Assembly (NCBI GenBank): GCA_964415045.1
Contig: CAYPZL010000165.1
Coordinates: 1-13,139, forward strand
Direction of reading: 5' to 3'
DNA length: 13,139 nucleotides
Source: CAYPZL01 sp964415045
GTDB lineage: Bacteria; Planctomycetota; Phycisphaerae; Sedimentisphaerales; Anaerobacaceae
A program made the translations under genes and the position numbers. Positions 1 to 6,732 of this stretch are shown here, in pieces (position 1 is the first letter of the stretch; every line of letters starts with the position of its first letter). The notes under the pieces were generated by a model, which was not told the origin of the DNA, made no database searches, and worked only from the letters and a program-made list of their open reading frames with translations.

Positions 1-53
1 CTACATTCTATCCCTCTTTGGTTGCGGCCGAGCGCAGCGAGGCCGCGCTGGGT

Positions 54-236
54 TCTCGGTGTCTCCGTGGTGCCTTCTGCCCGGCCGCAGATTGGGTTTG
101 TTTGGCGCACCGACCCGGATCTTAACCACAGAGTCGCAGAGGACACAGAGGGTGACGCGTAACCGCTTGTGTGAAAAACATTTACATCCATCTCCGTGCT
201 CTCGGTGTCTCCGTGGTGCCTTCTGCCCGGCCGCAG
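54..236. repeat. Dispersed intergenic repeat: 37-nt direct repeat plus degenerate inverted copy
   Basis: Positions 54-90 and 200-236 are identical over 37 nt; both begin tctcggtgtctccgtggt and end in the same GC-rich tail. Between them, 125-150 (accacagagtcgcagaggac...) is a degenerate reverse-complement copy of the repeat core, matching at about 18 of 26 positions when compared with the complement of 192-217. The family is built on accac-R-gag units and resembles the 'accacagagacacagag' intergenic repeats familiar from many environmental bacterial genomes; that resemblance is from memory. The stretch from 1 to 279 has no convincing gene, because the short open frames there only read through the repeat. 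Confidence 0.75.
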
Positions 237-279
237 GCCGGGCTGGGTCGATCTGTGTCTGATGATTTGCTGATGTGGG

Positions 280-1557
280 TCAGGTTTTGGTGGGGCGGGG
301 GTATTGGGGGATTTTTCGTAGTTCGCCGCCGCGCAGGGCGGATTCGTGGGCGACGATTCCGGGGACGGTGTAGGCGAGGGCCTCGTAGATATCGACGGTG
401 GGGCGGCGGTCGTGCGTGACGGCGTCGACGAACTCGTGGGTCAGGAACGTGTGCGAGCCGTGGTGGCCGCTGTTGTGGCGCAGGGGCTCGGGCAGCATGT
501 CCGTCTTCCACCATTCGGGCTGCTCATATCGTTCCATCGCCGGCAGGTCCCGTACGAAGCCGGCGTCGTCTTTCTCCTTGCGTCCCTCGGCCGAGCGGAC
601 GAGGACCGGTCCCAGCCCCCTCGGGTCGCCGCAGTAGAAGCTCATGCGGTTGCCGATCCACTGGGCCCGCTCGCAGCCGCGATGGGCGCCCTTCCACCAG
701 ACGTTGCAGCGAAAGGCGTGGCCACGGTCGGTCTTGAACATCGCCGACTCGTTCCAGAACGGATTGTTGTAGACGTTGTCTTTGCAGATGGGATCGTCGT
801 CGCCCCAGCCGTGGCAGGCGACCTCGGTGAGTCGCTCGCCGGTGACGCCGGTGACGAAGGCGGTGCAGTGGGTGGGGTAGTGCATCGGGGCCAGGCCGTG
901 CCGCCAGGTGCGCTTGCCGTTCTCGAAGTAGAGCACTTCCAGTCCGGCGTGCTGGTACTCGGCCTCGTAGTAAAAGATCGTGCCGAACTTGCCCTGCTGC
1001 TGAAATTTCCGCGCCGAGATCGTCGGTTGCTGGTAGTAGCTGGTTTCGGCCATCATGTAGGTCAGGCCGTACTTCTTGACCGCGTCGAGAAGCTGCTCGG
1101 CCTCTTCGATACCGCCGCCCAGCGAGGCGGGTACGGCCGAAATCGCATGCTTGCCGTGCTTCATCACCTCGGTCACGTGGCGGACGTGGTTGGGACCTTC
1201 GGTGAAGACCGCCACCGCGTCGATGTTTCTGTCCTTGACCAGCTCGGCCAGCGAGTTGTAGGACTTGCTGCACTGGTAGACGCGCGTGAGCCGCTCGCGC
1301 CGCTCGGGCCGCAGGTCGCTGACCGCCTCGACCACGCAGTCCGGATGCTCGTGCCACTGAAACGACGTCCCGAACCCGCCGCCGACCACGCCGATGCGCA
1401 GCTTCTTCGGCGCGGCGTTGACTGCCAGCGTTGCGTACAGCGGCAACGCCGCACTCGCGGCGGCGCCTCGCTGCAGAAATGCGCGGCGCGACCAATCAGA
1501 TGCACGCCCGTGCCCCGTCTTCGCTAACGACGAATTTCCCGTGTACGCAGTACCCAT
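280..1557 (-). CDS. Tat-exported Gfo/Idh/MocA family protein lacking the EKP lysine
   Basis: This 425-aa protein belongs to the NAD(P)-binding Gfo/Idh/MocA family. The start is supported by a near-perfect AGGAGGT (1563-1569) five bases upstream. Residues 23-29 read SRRAFLQ, a twin-arginine signal followed by a hydrophobic stretch to about residue 49, so it is probably exported folded with its cofactor. The Rossmann motif is GVVGGGFG at 56-63. The usual EKP motif, expected after GKH near 135-137, is replaced by AVP (141-143), so the canonical catalytic lysine is missing. The C-terminal half ends with HGSHTFLTHEFVDAV and a VAHESA segment typical of planctomycete and verrucomicrobial paralogues. 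Exported members include GH109-like glycosidases that use NAD; a redox role on glycans outside the cytoplasm is inference and the substrate is unknown. It appears monocistronic, with no terminator seen downstream. Confidence 0.93.
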   Translation of the reverse strand: MGTAYTGNSSLAKTGHGRASDWSRRAFLQRGAAASAALPLYATLAVNAAPKKLRIGVVGGGFGTSFQWHEHPDCVVEAVSDLRPERRERLTRVYQCSKSYNSLAELVKDRNIDAVAVFTEGPNHVRHVTEVMKHGKHAISAVPASLGGGIEEAEQLLDAVKKYGLTYMMAETSYYQQPTISARKFQQQGKFGTIFYYEAEYQHAGLEVLYFENGKRTWRHGLAPMHYPTHCTAFVTGVTGERLTEVACHGWGDDDPICKDNVYNNPFWNESAMFKTDRGHAFRCNVWWKGAHRGCERAQWIGNRMSFYCGDPRGLGPVLVRSAEGRKEKDDAGFVRDLPAMERYEQPEWWKTDMLPEPLRHNSGHHGSHTFLTHEFVDAVTHDRRPTVDIYEALAYTVPGIVAHESALRGGELRKIPQYPRPTKT

Positions 1558-1750
1558 AACAGACCTCCTGTGACAATCCTTGTTTCAGCGCGACACCTGC
1601 CGGGCCAGTCCCGGGAACGGGACAGCCGGACTGATCATAATCACCGAGCCGACCCGCCACCAGAGAAATACGCCTCTTTCCCGTCGCGAACGGGCTTCGC
1701 TGGGTGAGAACCTGTGTGATGCCGATCATGGTGAATTTGCGTGCGGCGTG

Positions 1751-1848
1751 TCATCCTGAACGCAGCGTAGCGTAGTGAAGGATCTCGCCCGCGCACCAAA
1801 GAAGACTCTCTTTCGCAGGCCAGATCCTTCGCCTTCGGCTCAGGATGA
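1751..1848. repeat. TCATCCTGA-type palindromic intergenic repeat
   Basis: The left arm (1751-1785, beginning tcatcctgaacgcagcg and ending gaaggatct) is answered by an inverted right arm (1822-1848, agatccttcgccttcggctcaggatga). The arms match at both ends with an imperfect middle and about 36 nt between them. Motifs of the form 'tcatcctgagc...gaaggatct' are common dispersed intergenic repeats in environmental genomes (from memory). It probably forms a cruciform or RNA hairpin. It carries no gene, and an open frame running through it (1775-2275) has no family signature. Confidence 0.7.
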
Positions 1849-2043
1849 TAAGGAATCTCGCGCTTTTGCGACGCGGTATCAAGGGCTTGGCCTCCATATT
1901 CCGATGACTGCGGCGAGTGCTTTCGGCTGGTCAGGACGATGGAAATACCTCAGCCGGGGCTTGACGGACGCCGTTGTGATTTGGAAGATGCTCTTGTGGT
2001 TCGAGAGCACCGTGACGGGAATTTCGTTTGTGAGCCCTCAACT
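1849..2043. other. Intergenic stretch, no recognised feature
   Basis: No gene, RNA or promoter is supported here. The minus strand is open from about 2034 to 1887 (roughly 46 codons, ending TGA), but it has no RBS, no start codon in a sensible place and no motif I recognise, so it may be a relic of a coding region. The adjoining part, 1558-1750, is the leader of the Tat-exported Gfo/Idh protein. It holds a small hairpin at 1608-1623 (gtcccg/cgggac around ggaa) and no clear -35 element. Confidence 0.4.
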
Positions 2044-2077
2044 GAAGTTTTGCAAAATGGAGATTAGGCTTACTTTA

Positions 2078-2111
2078 GGGAGGAAAAATCTTCTTGTCGA
2101 TTTTTCCTCCC
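2078..2111. repeat. 34-bp perfect palindrome A (13-8-13)
   Basis: The arms gggaggaaaaatc (2078-2090) and gatttttcctccc (2099-2111) are exact reverse complements around the 8-nt asymmetric centre ttcttgtc. The palindrome lies inside the 25-bp inverted repeats. It shares the inner arm sequence (aaatc/gattt) and its exact geometry with palindrome B. No U-run follows, so it is not an intrinsic terminator. Confidence 0.9.
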
Positions 2112-2151
2112 GAGAACGTAAGTGCTTTCGGTATTGGTGTTTAAGCCCCGT

Positions 2152-2185
2152 CTTCAAGGAAATCACGCCAACGATTTCCTTGAAG
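2152..2185. repeat. 34-bp perfect palindrome B (13-8-13)
   Basis: The arms cttcaaggaaatc (2152-2164) and gatttccttgaag (2173-2185) are exact reverse complements around the 8-nt centre acgccaac. Arm length, spacer length and innermost five bases equal those of palindrome A, while the spacer and outer arm bases differ. It ends four bases before the right-hand 25-bp outer arm. It is not followed by a U-run. Confidence 0.9.
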
Positions 2186-2252
2186 AATATAAGCCTAATC
2201 TCCATTTTGCAAAAGTTCTGCCTCCGAGCAAGGTCGGGAGAAGGAGAACGCG

Positions 2253-3527
2253 ATGGCGGACAAACTGGCGATTGACGGCGGGCCGAAGGCGGTGACGAAC
2301 GAGCTGGCTCCCTGGCCGCAGTTTGATGAAAACGCGATCCGCGCGGCCGAGCAGGTCCTGCGCTCGGGAAAGGTCAACTACTGGACCGGGCCCAACGGCA
2401 TGGAGTTCGAGAGGAAGTTCGCCGCGTGGCAGGGCAGCAGGTTTGCGATCAGCACCTCGTCCGGGACGTCGGCGCTGCACGTGGCCCTCAGCGCGCTGGG
2501 GATCGGGCCGGGCGACGAGGTCATCGTGCCCAGCTACACCTTTATCGCCAGCAGTTTCTCGATCGTGCAGGCCGGCGCGGTGCCGCGCTTTGCCGACGTC
2601 AATATCGAGGACCACTGCCTCAGCGTCGCGTCGGCCGAGAAGCTGGTCAACGAGCGCACAAAGGCGATCATGCCCGTCCACCTCTACGGCAACGTCTGTG
2701 ACATGGACCCAATCCTGGAGTTCGCGCGGAGGCACAACCTTTACGTCATCGAGGACAACGCCGAAGCCTTCGGCGGCGTCTACAAGGGCAAAAAGACGGG
2801 CACGCTCGGGCACATGGCCGCGTGCAGTTTCTGTCAGAACAAGACGTTCACCACCGGCGGCGAAGGCGGCATGGTGACGACGGACAACGAGCAGTGGGCC
2901 TGGAGTGCGCGCAGCTTTCGCGACCACGGCTACGACGTCAAGGAACGGCTGAACCTGCTGGAGATAGAGCAGAAGCTTCCCTACATCCACAACATGGTCG
3001 GCTGGAACTATCGCATGACCGAGGTGCAGTCGGCCATCGGCCTGGCCGAGCTCGAGCGCATGGATAGCTGGAACCTGCCCACGCGCCGCCGCAACGCCCA
3101 CATCATCATCGATGCGATCCGGGACCTGCCGCAGGTCAAATACGTGCCCATCGACACCGACGAACGGCGCAACGGCTGGTACGTCCTGGCGTTCTCGCTG
3201 GATATCGAGAGCATGGGTTGTGACATCGGGCGGTTCGTCGCGGCCGCCGGCGCCGAGGGCGCGCCCTGCTGGAAGGTGTTCTGGCCCCAGTGCCATACGG
3301 AGAAGGCCTTCACCGAGCACAACGCTTTCGGCACAAGCGGCTTTCCCTTCACGTCCAAGGAATACGCCGATCCCGACAGCGTCGACTACGGCAAGGTCGA
3401 GGTCCCCAACGCCGTCTGGCACCAGGACCATACGTTCACCTGTTTTGCGTTCCCGACATTCACCGAAGAGGATTGCCGGCAGATCGGGGCGGCGCTGGCC
3501 AAGGTGATCCGGGCGTATGCAAAGTGA
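2253..3527 (+). CDS. DegT/DnrJ/EryC1/StrS family sugar aminotransferase
   Basis: This 424-aa protein is a PLP-dependent aminotransferase of the DegT/DnrJ/EryC1/StrS family, which typically transfers an amino group from glutamate to a keto-sugar (often nucleotide-linked) in the cytoplasm. The length is typical. Visible motifs are SGTSALHVAL (70-79) for cofactor phosphate binding, VIEDNAEAFGG (165-175) with D168 for the pyridine nitrogen, CSFCQNKTFTTGGEGG (191-206) with K197 as the predicted Schiff-base lysine, and RMTEVQSAIGLAEL (254-267). The ATG follows an AAGGAG site (2241-2246) with six-base spacing. The next gene starts 13 bases after its stop, so the two are probably one operon making or converting an amino sugar. 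The structured element at 2044-2217 lies just upstream and might affect expression. The exact substrate cannot be read from sequence. Confidence 0.95.
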   Translation: MADKLAIDGGPKAVTNELAPWPQFDENAIRAAEQVLRSGKVNYWTGPNGMEFERKFAAWQGSRFAISTSSGTSALHVALSALGIGPGDEVIVPSYTFIASSFSIVQAGAVPRFADVNIEDHCLSVASAEKLVNERTKAIMPVHLYGNVCDMDPILEFARRHNLYVIEDNAEAFGGVYKGKKTGTLGHMAACSFCQNKTFTTGGEGGMVTTDNEQWAWSARSFRDHGYDVKERLNLLEIEQKLPYIHNMVGWNYRMTEVQSAIGLAELERMDSWNLPTRRRNAHIIIDAIRDLPQVKYVPIDTDERRNGWYVLAFSLDIESMGCDIGRFVAAAGAEGAPCWKVFWPQCHTEKAFTEHNAFGTSGFPFTSKEYADPDSVDYGKVEVPNAVWHQDHTFTCFAFPTFTEEDCRQIGAALAKVIRAYAK

Positions 3528-3540
3528 CGGAGATTTCCCC

Positions 3541-4608
3541 ATGCGCAAGATCAAGTATGCCATCATCGGTTTCGGCGGCATCGCGGAGAACCGTATCGCC
3601 CGGGAAGGCTTCGGCATGGATCGCAGCCGGTTCGCCGGGCACACCCGCGCCGAGCTCATCGGCGTCACCGACACGGATGTTGCGCGTCGAGAGGCGGCGG
3701 CGGGGCTGGGGCTGAGATGGTACGATTCCGCCGACGCCGTGACGGACGATCCGGACGTCGAAGCGGTCTTCATCGCTACGAACAACGCGGCCCACGCGGT
3801 CGTGGCCGAGAAAGCCATCGCGGCCGGAAAACACTGCCTCATCGAGAAACCCGTCGCCACGACGCTCGAGGACGCCGGACGCATCCAGCGGCTCGCGCGC
3901 GACCGCCACATCAGCCTGGCGGTCGACCACATGATGACTGAGAACGTCTATAATCGCCGAGCGAGAGAGCTCGTCGAGCAGGGCGTTGTCGGGCAGGTTA
4001 ATGACGTTTCCCTGCACATGGAGTTCTGCTACGGTGCGACGCCAGCGGAGGCCGGCAGTTGGCGCTGTGCCGACCCGAAAGAGATCGGCGGCCCGATCGG
4101 CGACGTCGCGAGCCACTGTCTGTACATGGCCGAGTTCCTGCTGGGCAGCCAGGTCAAGTCGCTCGGCTGCGTGTACACGCCGAGGACTCTGGACATCGCC
4201 GTCGAGAATGGAGCCATCGTGCAGTTTGCCTTGCGCAGCGGCGTCCAGGGGACTATTCGGGTGGCCTTCAACCAGCCTCGCGGCGGCCTGGAAAGCACGC
4301 TGACCAATCTGGGCTACGAGATCTATGGTGCCGCCGGCATTATCCGAGGCTGCGGCACGCTGTTTCAGTTGTCGGGGCATCCCGCCGAAGCGATTGACGT
4401 GCGGCTGGAGATCGATGATTTTCAGCGCACCGAGAGAATCAAGATTGACGAGGTTCAGAACATCTATCAGGCCGTGATCGCCAGGCACGCCGAGTCCGTC
4501 ATCGACAACGCGCCATTGGACGCCGCCGACGCCGTGCACAACCTGGAGCTGGTGCTGGCGTGCTACGCGTCCGCCGATCAACATGGGCGCCTGATGGAGT
4601 TCGAATAG
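3541..4608 (+). CDS. Gfo/Idh/MocA family oxidoreductase
   Basis: This 355-aa cytoplasmic NAD(P)-dependent sugar or cyclitol dehydrogenase has no signal peptide. The N-terminus has the Rossmann motif AIIGFGGIA (7-15). GKHCLIEKPVATT (96-108) contains the canonical EKP with K103, the usual catalytic lysine, and GGPIGDVASH (183-192) supplies the family's conserved Asp (188) and His (192). I chose the ATG at 3541 because GGAG (3529-3532) lies eight bases upstream and the Rossmann strand begins at once. An in-frame ATG at 3517 would add eight residues and overlap the aminotransferase gene. Pairing with a DegT aminotransferase is a recurrent arrangement in which the dehydrogenase makes the keto-sugar that is then aminated (3-amino-sugar logic); that is inference here. 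Confidence 0.94.
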   Translation: MRKIKYAIIGFGGIAENRIAREGFGMDRSRFAGHTRAELIGVTDTDVARREAAAGLGLRWYDSADAVTDDPDVEAVFIATNNAAHAVVAEKAIAAGKHCLIEKPVATTLEDAGRIQRLARDRHISLAVDHMMTENVYNRRARELVEQGVVGQVNDVSLHMEFCYGATPAEAGSWRCADPKEIGGPIGDVASHCLYMAEFLLGSQVKSLGCVYTPRTLDIAVENGAIVQFALRSGVQGTIRVAFNQPRGGLESTLTNLGYEIYGAAGIIRGCGTLFQLSGHPAEAIDVRLEIDDFQRTERIKIDEVQNIYQAVIARHAESVIDNAPLDAADAVHNLELVLACYASADQHGRLMEFE

Positions 4609-4647
4609 GCCCGGGGAAGCGCCGGGTCTTGGGGCCGAGGCCGCCGG

Positions 4648-6063
4648 TTAGTCCAGCCTGATTCGCGCGTAGCTGATCGTTGTCCCCGATCCCTCTCGCG
4701 TTCCGAGCAGCTCCAATGTATTCGACGGTGGTGTGCCCGCGCGGACGGTGGCGGTGAAGAAACTGGTGAAGGGTTTCTTTAGCGGTACGCGCACGGCGCG
4801 GCTGACGGCACCCTGCGGGGCGATTTCCAGGATGCGATTCTCGGATACCCGTTTTCCGCTCGCGTCCGAACCCTGCACGTAGAAGAACACGAACAAACGA
4901 TTGTCGGGCGTGATGTGGAATCGAGTTCGACCGGGCCGCTCGTTCGATCCGCCTTCCTCGGCCACGAGGAGCGTCCGACGCAGAACCACCTCGCCCCGGC
5001 GGACCACGGCGTAATTCAGTGCGTGGCTCTGCTTTTCGTCGGGGAAGAACTTTTCCCGGAGGCGTTCGTCGAGGGCCCGCTCGGTCCAAACGATATGCAC
5101 GCCGCCGTCCGGTGCGAGCCAGAGGTCTCCGGGATTGATCCAGCCGCAGGTCTTCTCGCGACTGGCGATCTCCACCCACGGCCGAAATCCCTCGCTCGTG
5201 ATATCCGGCGTCCACGTGTAGAACAGCCGGCGGAAATCGTAGTCCCACTGGCGCCCGGTGATCTCCTTCTTGTAGGCCCGCCACTGCTTGTTGGGCTCGA
5301 TGATGTCGCTGACGCCGCAGAAATGGACCGCGCGATCTTTCAGCGCCACGTTGGGATAGCACACGCGGATCGCTCGCGGCTCCTCGTAGTCCGCCCCCCA
5401 GGGCCATTTGAGCTGTCCCCGGGCGCGCCAGCGGCCGTTGCGATCCAGGAAGGCCCACTCGGCGTGCGTGTAGCCGACGTTCTGAAACAGAATCAGCTCG
5501 CGATTGGGTCCGTCGGCGGCGAAACTCCTGTAGGAGTGCTCGGAGAATTTGGGCTGGCCGGCCCAGACCGGCTGGAGTGCTTGTTTCACCCGGTCGGGAT
5601 TCTCAACGGCGAACTCAAGGATCTCCGGTTGCGCCGGTCCGGCGTAGGCGTTCGGATCGGGGTTCAGCGTCGGGTTGGCCGACAGGAACAGCCGACCGTC
5701 GCCGAAGCCGGCCAGCGGGCACGGCTCGCGCGTCCGCCCGGACGCATCGGAGCATACCTTCTGCCAGCCTTGTGCGCTGCGGCGGTAGAGGTTCCAGCGG
5801 CAGTTGTTGAGCGGCTTGACATCTTTGAGCGTTTCCAGACCGCTGGCGAAGACATCGTCGCCGATGCGCACCAGACAGGTGGACCCGTGGCACCACATGG
5901 GCCCGGCGCCGTTGTTGGCGGGCTCGAAGCGGTAGACGTTTTCCTCAATCTCGACGACCGGCCGGATGGTGGCTCCCGGCGCGCCGCTCGCCCTCGGGAC
6001 AAATGTCGGAAAGAAAAACACGGCTGCGAGACAAGAAACTGTCAGGGGCGGGCAAGTCTTCAT
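4648..6063 (-). CDS. Secreted protein, probable BNR/sialidase-like beta-propeller
   Basis: This 471-aa protein starts with MKTCPP, a hydrophobic core and a likely Sec cleavage site near RASGA (24-28), so it is probably exported. The start is set by GGAGGT (6073-6078) nine bases upstream; the open frame runs further up through the scaffold gap, but that part is low-complexity. The mature region is rich in W, Y and repeated strand-like segments (for example YPNVALKDRAVHFCGVSD and GGVHIVWTER) that resemble BNR-type propellers. I see no canonical Asp-box and cannot name a substrate. A BNR or sialidase-like glycan-binding or -cleaving role fits the sugar-related neighbours but is inference. It converges on the dehydrogenase gene, with 39 bases between the two stops. 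A promoter is seen at 6110-6137. Confidence 0.88.
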   Translation of the reverse strand: MKTCPPLTVSCLAAVFFFPTFVPRASGAPGATIRPVVEIEENVYRFEPANNGAGPMWCHGSTCLVRIGDDVFASGLETLKDVKPLNNCRWNLYRRSAQGWQKVCSDASGRTREPCPLAGFGDGRLFLSANPTLNPDPNAYAGPAQPEILEFAVENPDRVKQALQPVWAGQPKFSEHSYRSFAADGPNRELILFQNVGYTHAEWAFLDRNGRWRARGQLKWPWGADYEEPRAIRVCYPNVALKDRAVHFCGVSDIIEPNKQWRAYKKEITGRQWDYDFRRLFYTWTPDITSEGFRPWVEIASREKTCGWINPGDLWLAPDGGVHIVWTERALDERLREKFFPDEKQSHALNYAVVRRGEVVLRRTLLVAEEGGSNERPGRTRFHITPDNRLFVFFYVQGSDASGKRVSENRILEIAPQGAVSRAVRVPLKKPFTSFFTATVRAGTPPSNTLELLGTREGSGTTISYARIRLD

Positions 6064-6109
6064 CGTTGGCGTACCTCCGAAAAAGCGGTCCAAGCGTTTC
6101 GACACAGGA

Positions 6110-6137
6110 ATTGTAGCCCCTGTGGGCGGGCAATCAA
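6110..6137 (-). promoter_or_regulatory. Sigma-70-type promoter of the secreted propeller gene
   Basis: On the minus strand TTGATT (6132-6137) is followed after 16 nt by TACAAT (6110-6115). The predicted transcription start is near 6103, giving a leader of about 40 nt that contains the GGAGGT site. The layout matches two other promoters in this window. Confidence 0.6.
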
Positions 6138-6181
6138 GACGTTGGCACAAAATCACGTGCCCGGCGAGGGAACCGATGGAT

Positions 6182-6226
6182 AGAAGGGTGTGAAGGGACA
6201 GAAGGGTGTGAAGGGTGTGAAGGGGG
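6182..6226 (+). repeat. 9-nt tandem repeat (five units) at the scaffold gap
   Basis: Five consecutive 9-nt units of the form agaagggtg/tgaagggtg/tgaagggac run straight into the run of Ns. Such a repeat is a plausible reason for the assembly break, and the true copy number is unknown. In the minus-strand frame it reads as a repetitive H-T-L/L-S peptide, not as a credible protein. Confidence 0.85.
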
Positions 6227-6236
6227 NNNNNNNNNN
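6227..6236. other. Scaffold gap (10 Ns)
   Basis: Ten undetermined bases join two contigs. Ten is probably a placeholder, not a measured distance, so adjacency of the propeller gene and the zinc-finger-like gene is not proven by sequence. Confidence 0.95.
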
Positions 6237-6338
6237 ACAAAAGGGCGGGGGGGGAGAGGGGAGAGAGGGGGAGAAGGGGGTGAGGGGGGGGGGGGGGGGG
6301 GAGGGGGGGAGGGGGGGGAGGGGGGGGAGGGGGGGGGG
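6237..6338 (+). repeat. G-rich low-complexity tract
   Basis: After the gap the plus strand is almost only G with scattered A, including runs of more than ten Gs. If real it would be a purine tract able to form G-quadruplex or triplex DNA. Its place at a contig end, and the way the periodic repeat before the gap turns into poly-G, make low-quality read ends (poly-G from two-colour sequencing) at least as likely. No gene is supported between 6064 and 6465. Confidence 0.6.
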
Positions 6339-6465
6339 CTGTTGCGCGGGCTTGTAGTCTATTCTCCCGAGTGTCATTGCAGCGCAGCAAAACCATCTCC
6401 GTCGGCCTGACAGCAAAGATGGCGCACACCTTCAATCCCTTCCGGCTCTGTCCTCTGGCGGTCAA

Positions 6466-6732
6466 TCAGGGGGAATACGTGTTTTGAGCGGCCACCGGCG
6501 CCGGCTTGTGGGTCTCCAGGATATGAGCACCCATGGCCGCGAAATCGCTGGACTCAAACTCGCATTCGTAACAGCGCCAGAATCCCCCGAGATACAAGGG
6601 CAGAGATCGGCGGCGCTTCGTGAGCCGGCGGAAGATCTCCAGATCCTCGTTGCTGAGGAAACCCGCTTCAATGACGCGCTCGAACATTGCGTCCGAGACC
6701 CCCGGCCGGGCAAACACTCTTGTCCCTCTCAT
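6466..6732 (-). CDS. Small C2H2 zinc-finger-like protein
   Basis: This 88-aa protein starts at an ATG preceded by GGGAGGT (6738-6744) with five-base spacing, which strongly supports translation. Residues 54-75 carry C-x2-C-x12-H-x4-H (C54, C57, H70, H75), the spacing of a classical C2H2 zinc finger and longer than the C-to-H spacing of the bacterial Ros/MucR type. A hydrophobic residue (M67) sits three before the first His as in classical fingers, but the usual Phe three residues after the second Cys is shifted. Ahead of it lie a possible helix (15-37) and a basic KRRR patch (39-42), consistent with nucleic-acid binding. I do not recognise a named family. It stands alone, with no partner gene close by. 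Confidence 0.75.
   Translation of the reverse strand: MRGTRVFARPGVSDAMFERVIEAGFLSNEDLEIFRRLTKRRRSLPLYLGGFWRCYECEFESSDFAAMGAHILETHKPAPVAAQNTYSP

Larger units (their letters stand above)
2044..2217. repeat. Nested inverted-repeat element with 25-bp perfect outer arms
   Basis: Positions 2048-2072 (ttttgcaaaatggagattag plus gctta) and 2190-2214 are perfect reverse complements over 25 nt. With one mismatch the match extends to 2044 and 2217 (gaa/ttc). The 117 nt inside hold two separate perfect palindromes (2078-2111 and 2152-2185) with a 40-nt linker. The element is visibly AT-richer than its GC-rich surroundings, which suggests a separate origin. It ends 24 nt before the RBS of the aminotransferase gene, so it could lie in that gene's 5' leader. 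It might be a small non-autonomous mobile element (MITE-like), a recombination site or a structured RNA. No transposase, recombinase or reverse transcriptase lies in the window, and no target-site duplication is obvious. Confidence 0.85.

Noticed and set aside
54..236. CRISPR array
   Set aside because: There are only two direct copies, separated by about 110 nt that contain an inverted copy. There is no regular spacer pattern and no cas gene.
346..1527. 393-aa plus-strand open frame
   Set aside because: It is the antisense shadow of the Tat-exported Gfo/Idh gene, which has an RBS, a signal peptide and family motifs on the other strand.
2044..2217. Retron msr-msd RNA as a firm call
   Set aside because: Outer complementary arms and inner hairpins recall a retron RNA, but no reverse transcriptase gene lies in the window and there is no long msd-type hairpin. 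It is kept only as one option in the finding.
1775..2275. 166-aa plus-strand open frame
   Set aside because: It reads through the palindromic repeat and the nested inverted-repeat element into the next gene's start, which is not plausible for a protein.
3517..3540. Earlier ATG for the second Gfo/Idh gene
   Set aside because: It would overlap the aminotransferase gene and add eight non-conserved residues; the ATG at 3541 has GGAG at good spacing and begins the Rossmann strand directly.
2163..3932. 589-aa minus-strand open frame across the aminotransferase operon
   Set aside because: It is an antisense frame in GC-rich coding DNA without a start context or any family motif; the plus strand carries two clear enzymes.
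4609..4640. Possible bidirectional terminator between convergent genes (cccgg/ccggg near 4612-4628)
   Set aside because: The stem has only five base pairs and no convincing U-run on either strand.
6064..6465. Upstream extension of the secreted propeller protein through the gap (605-aa frame)
   Set aside because: The added part is proline-rich low-complexity sequence from the repeat and poly-G tract. The ATG at 6063 has a good RBS, a promoter and a signal peptide.
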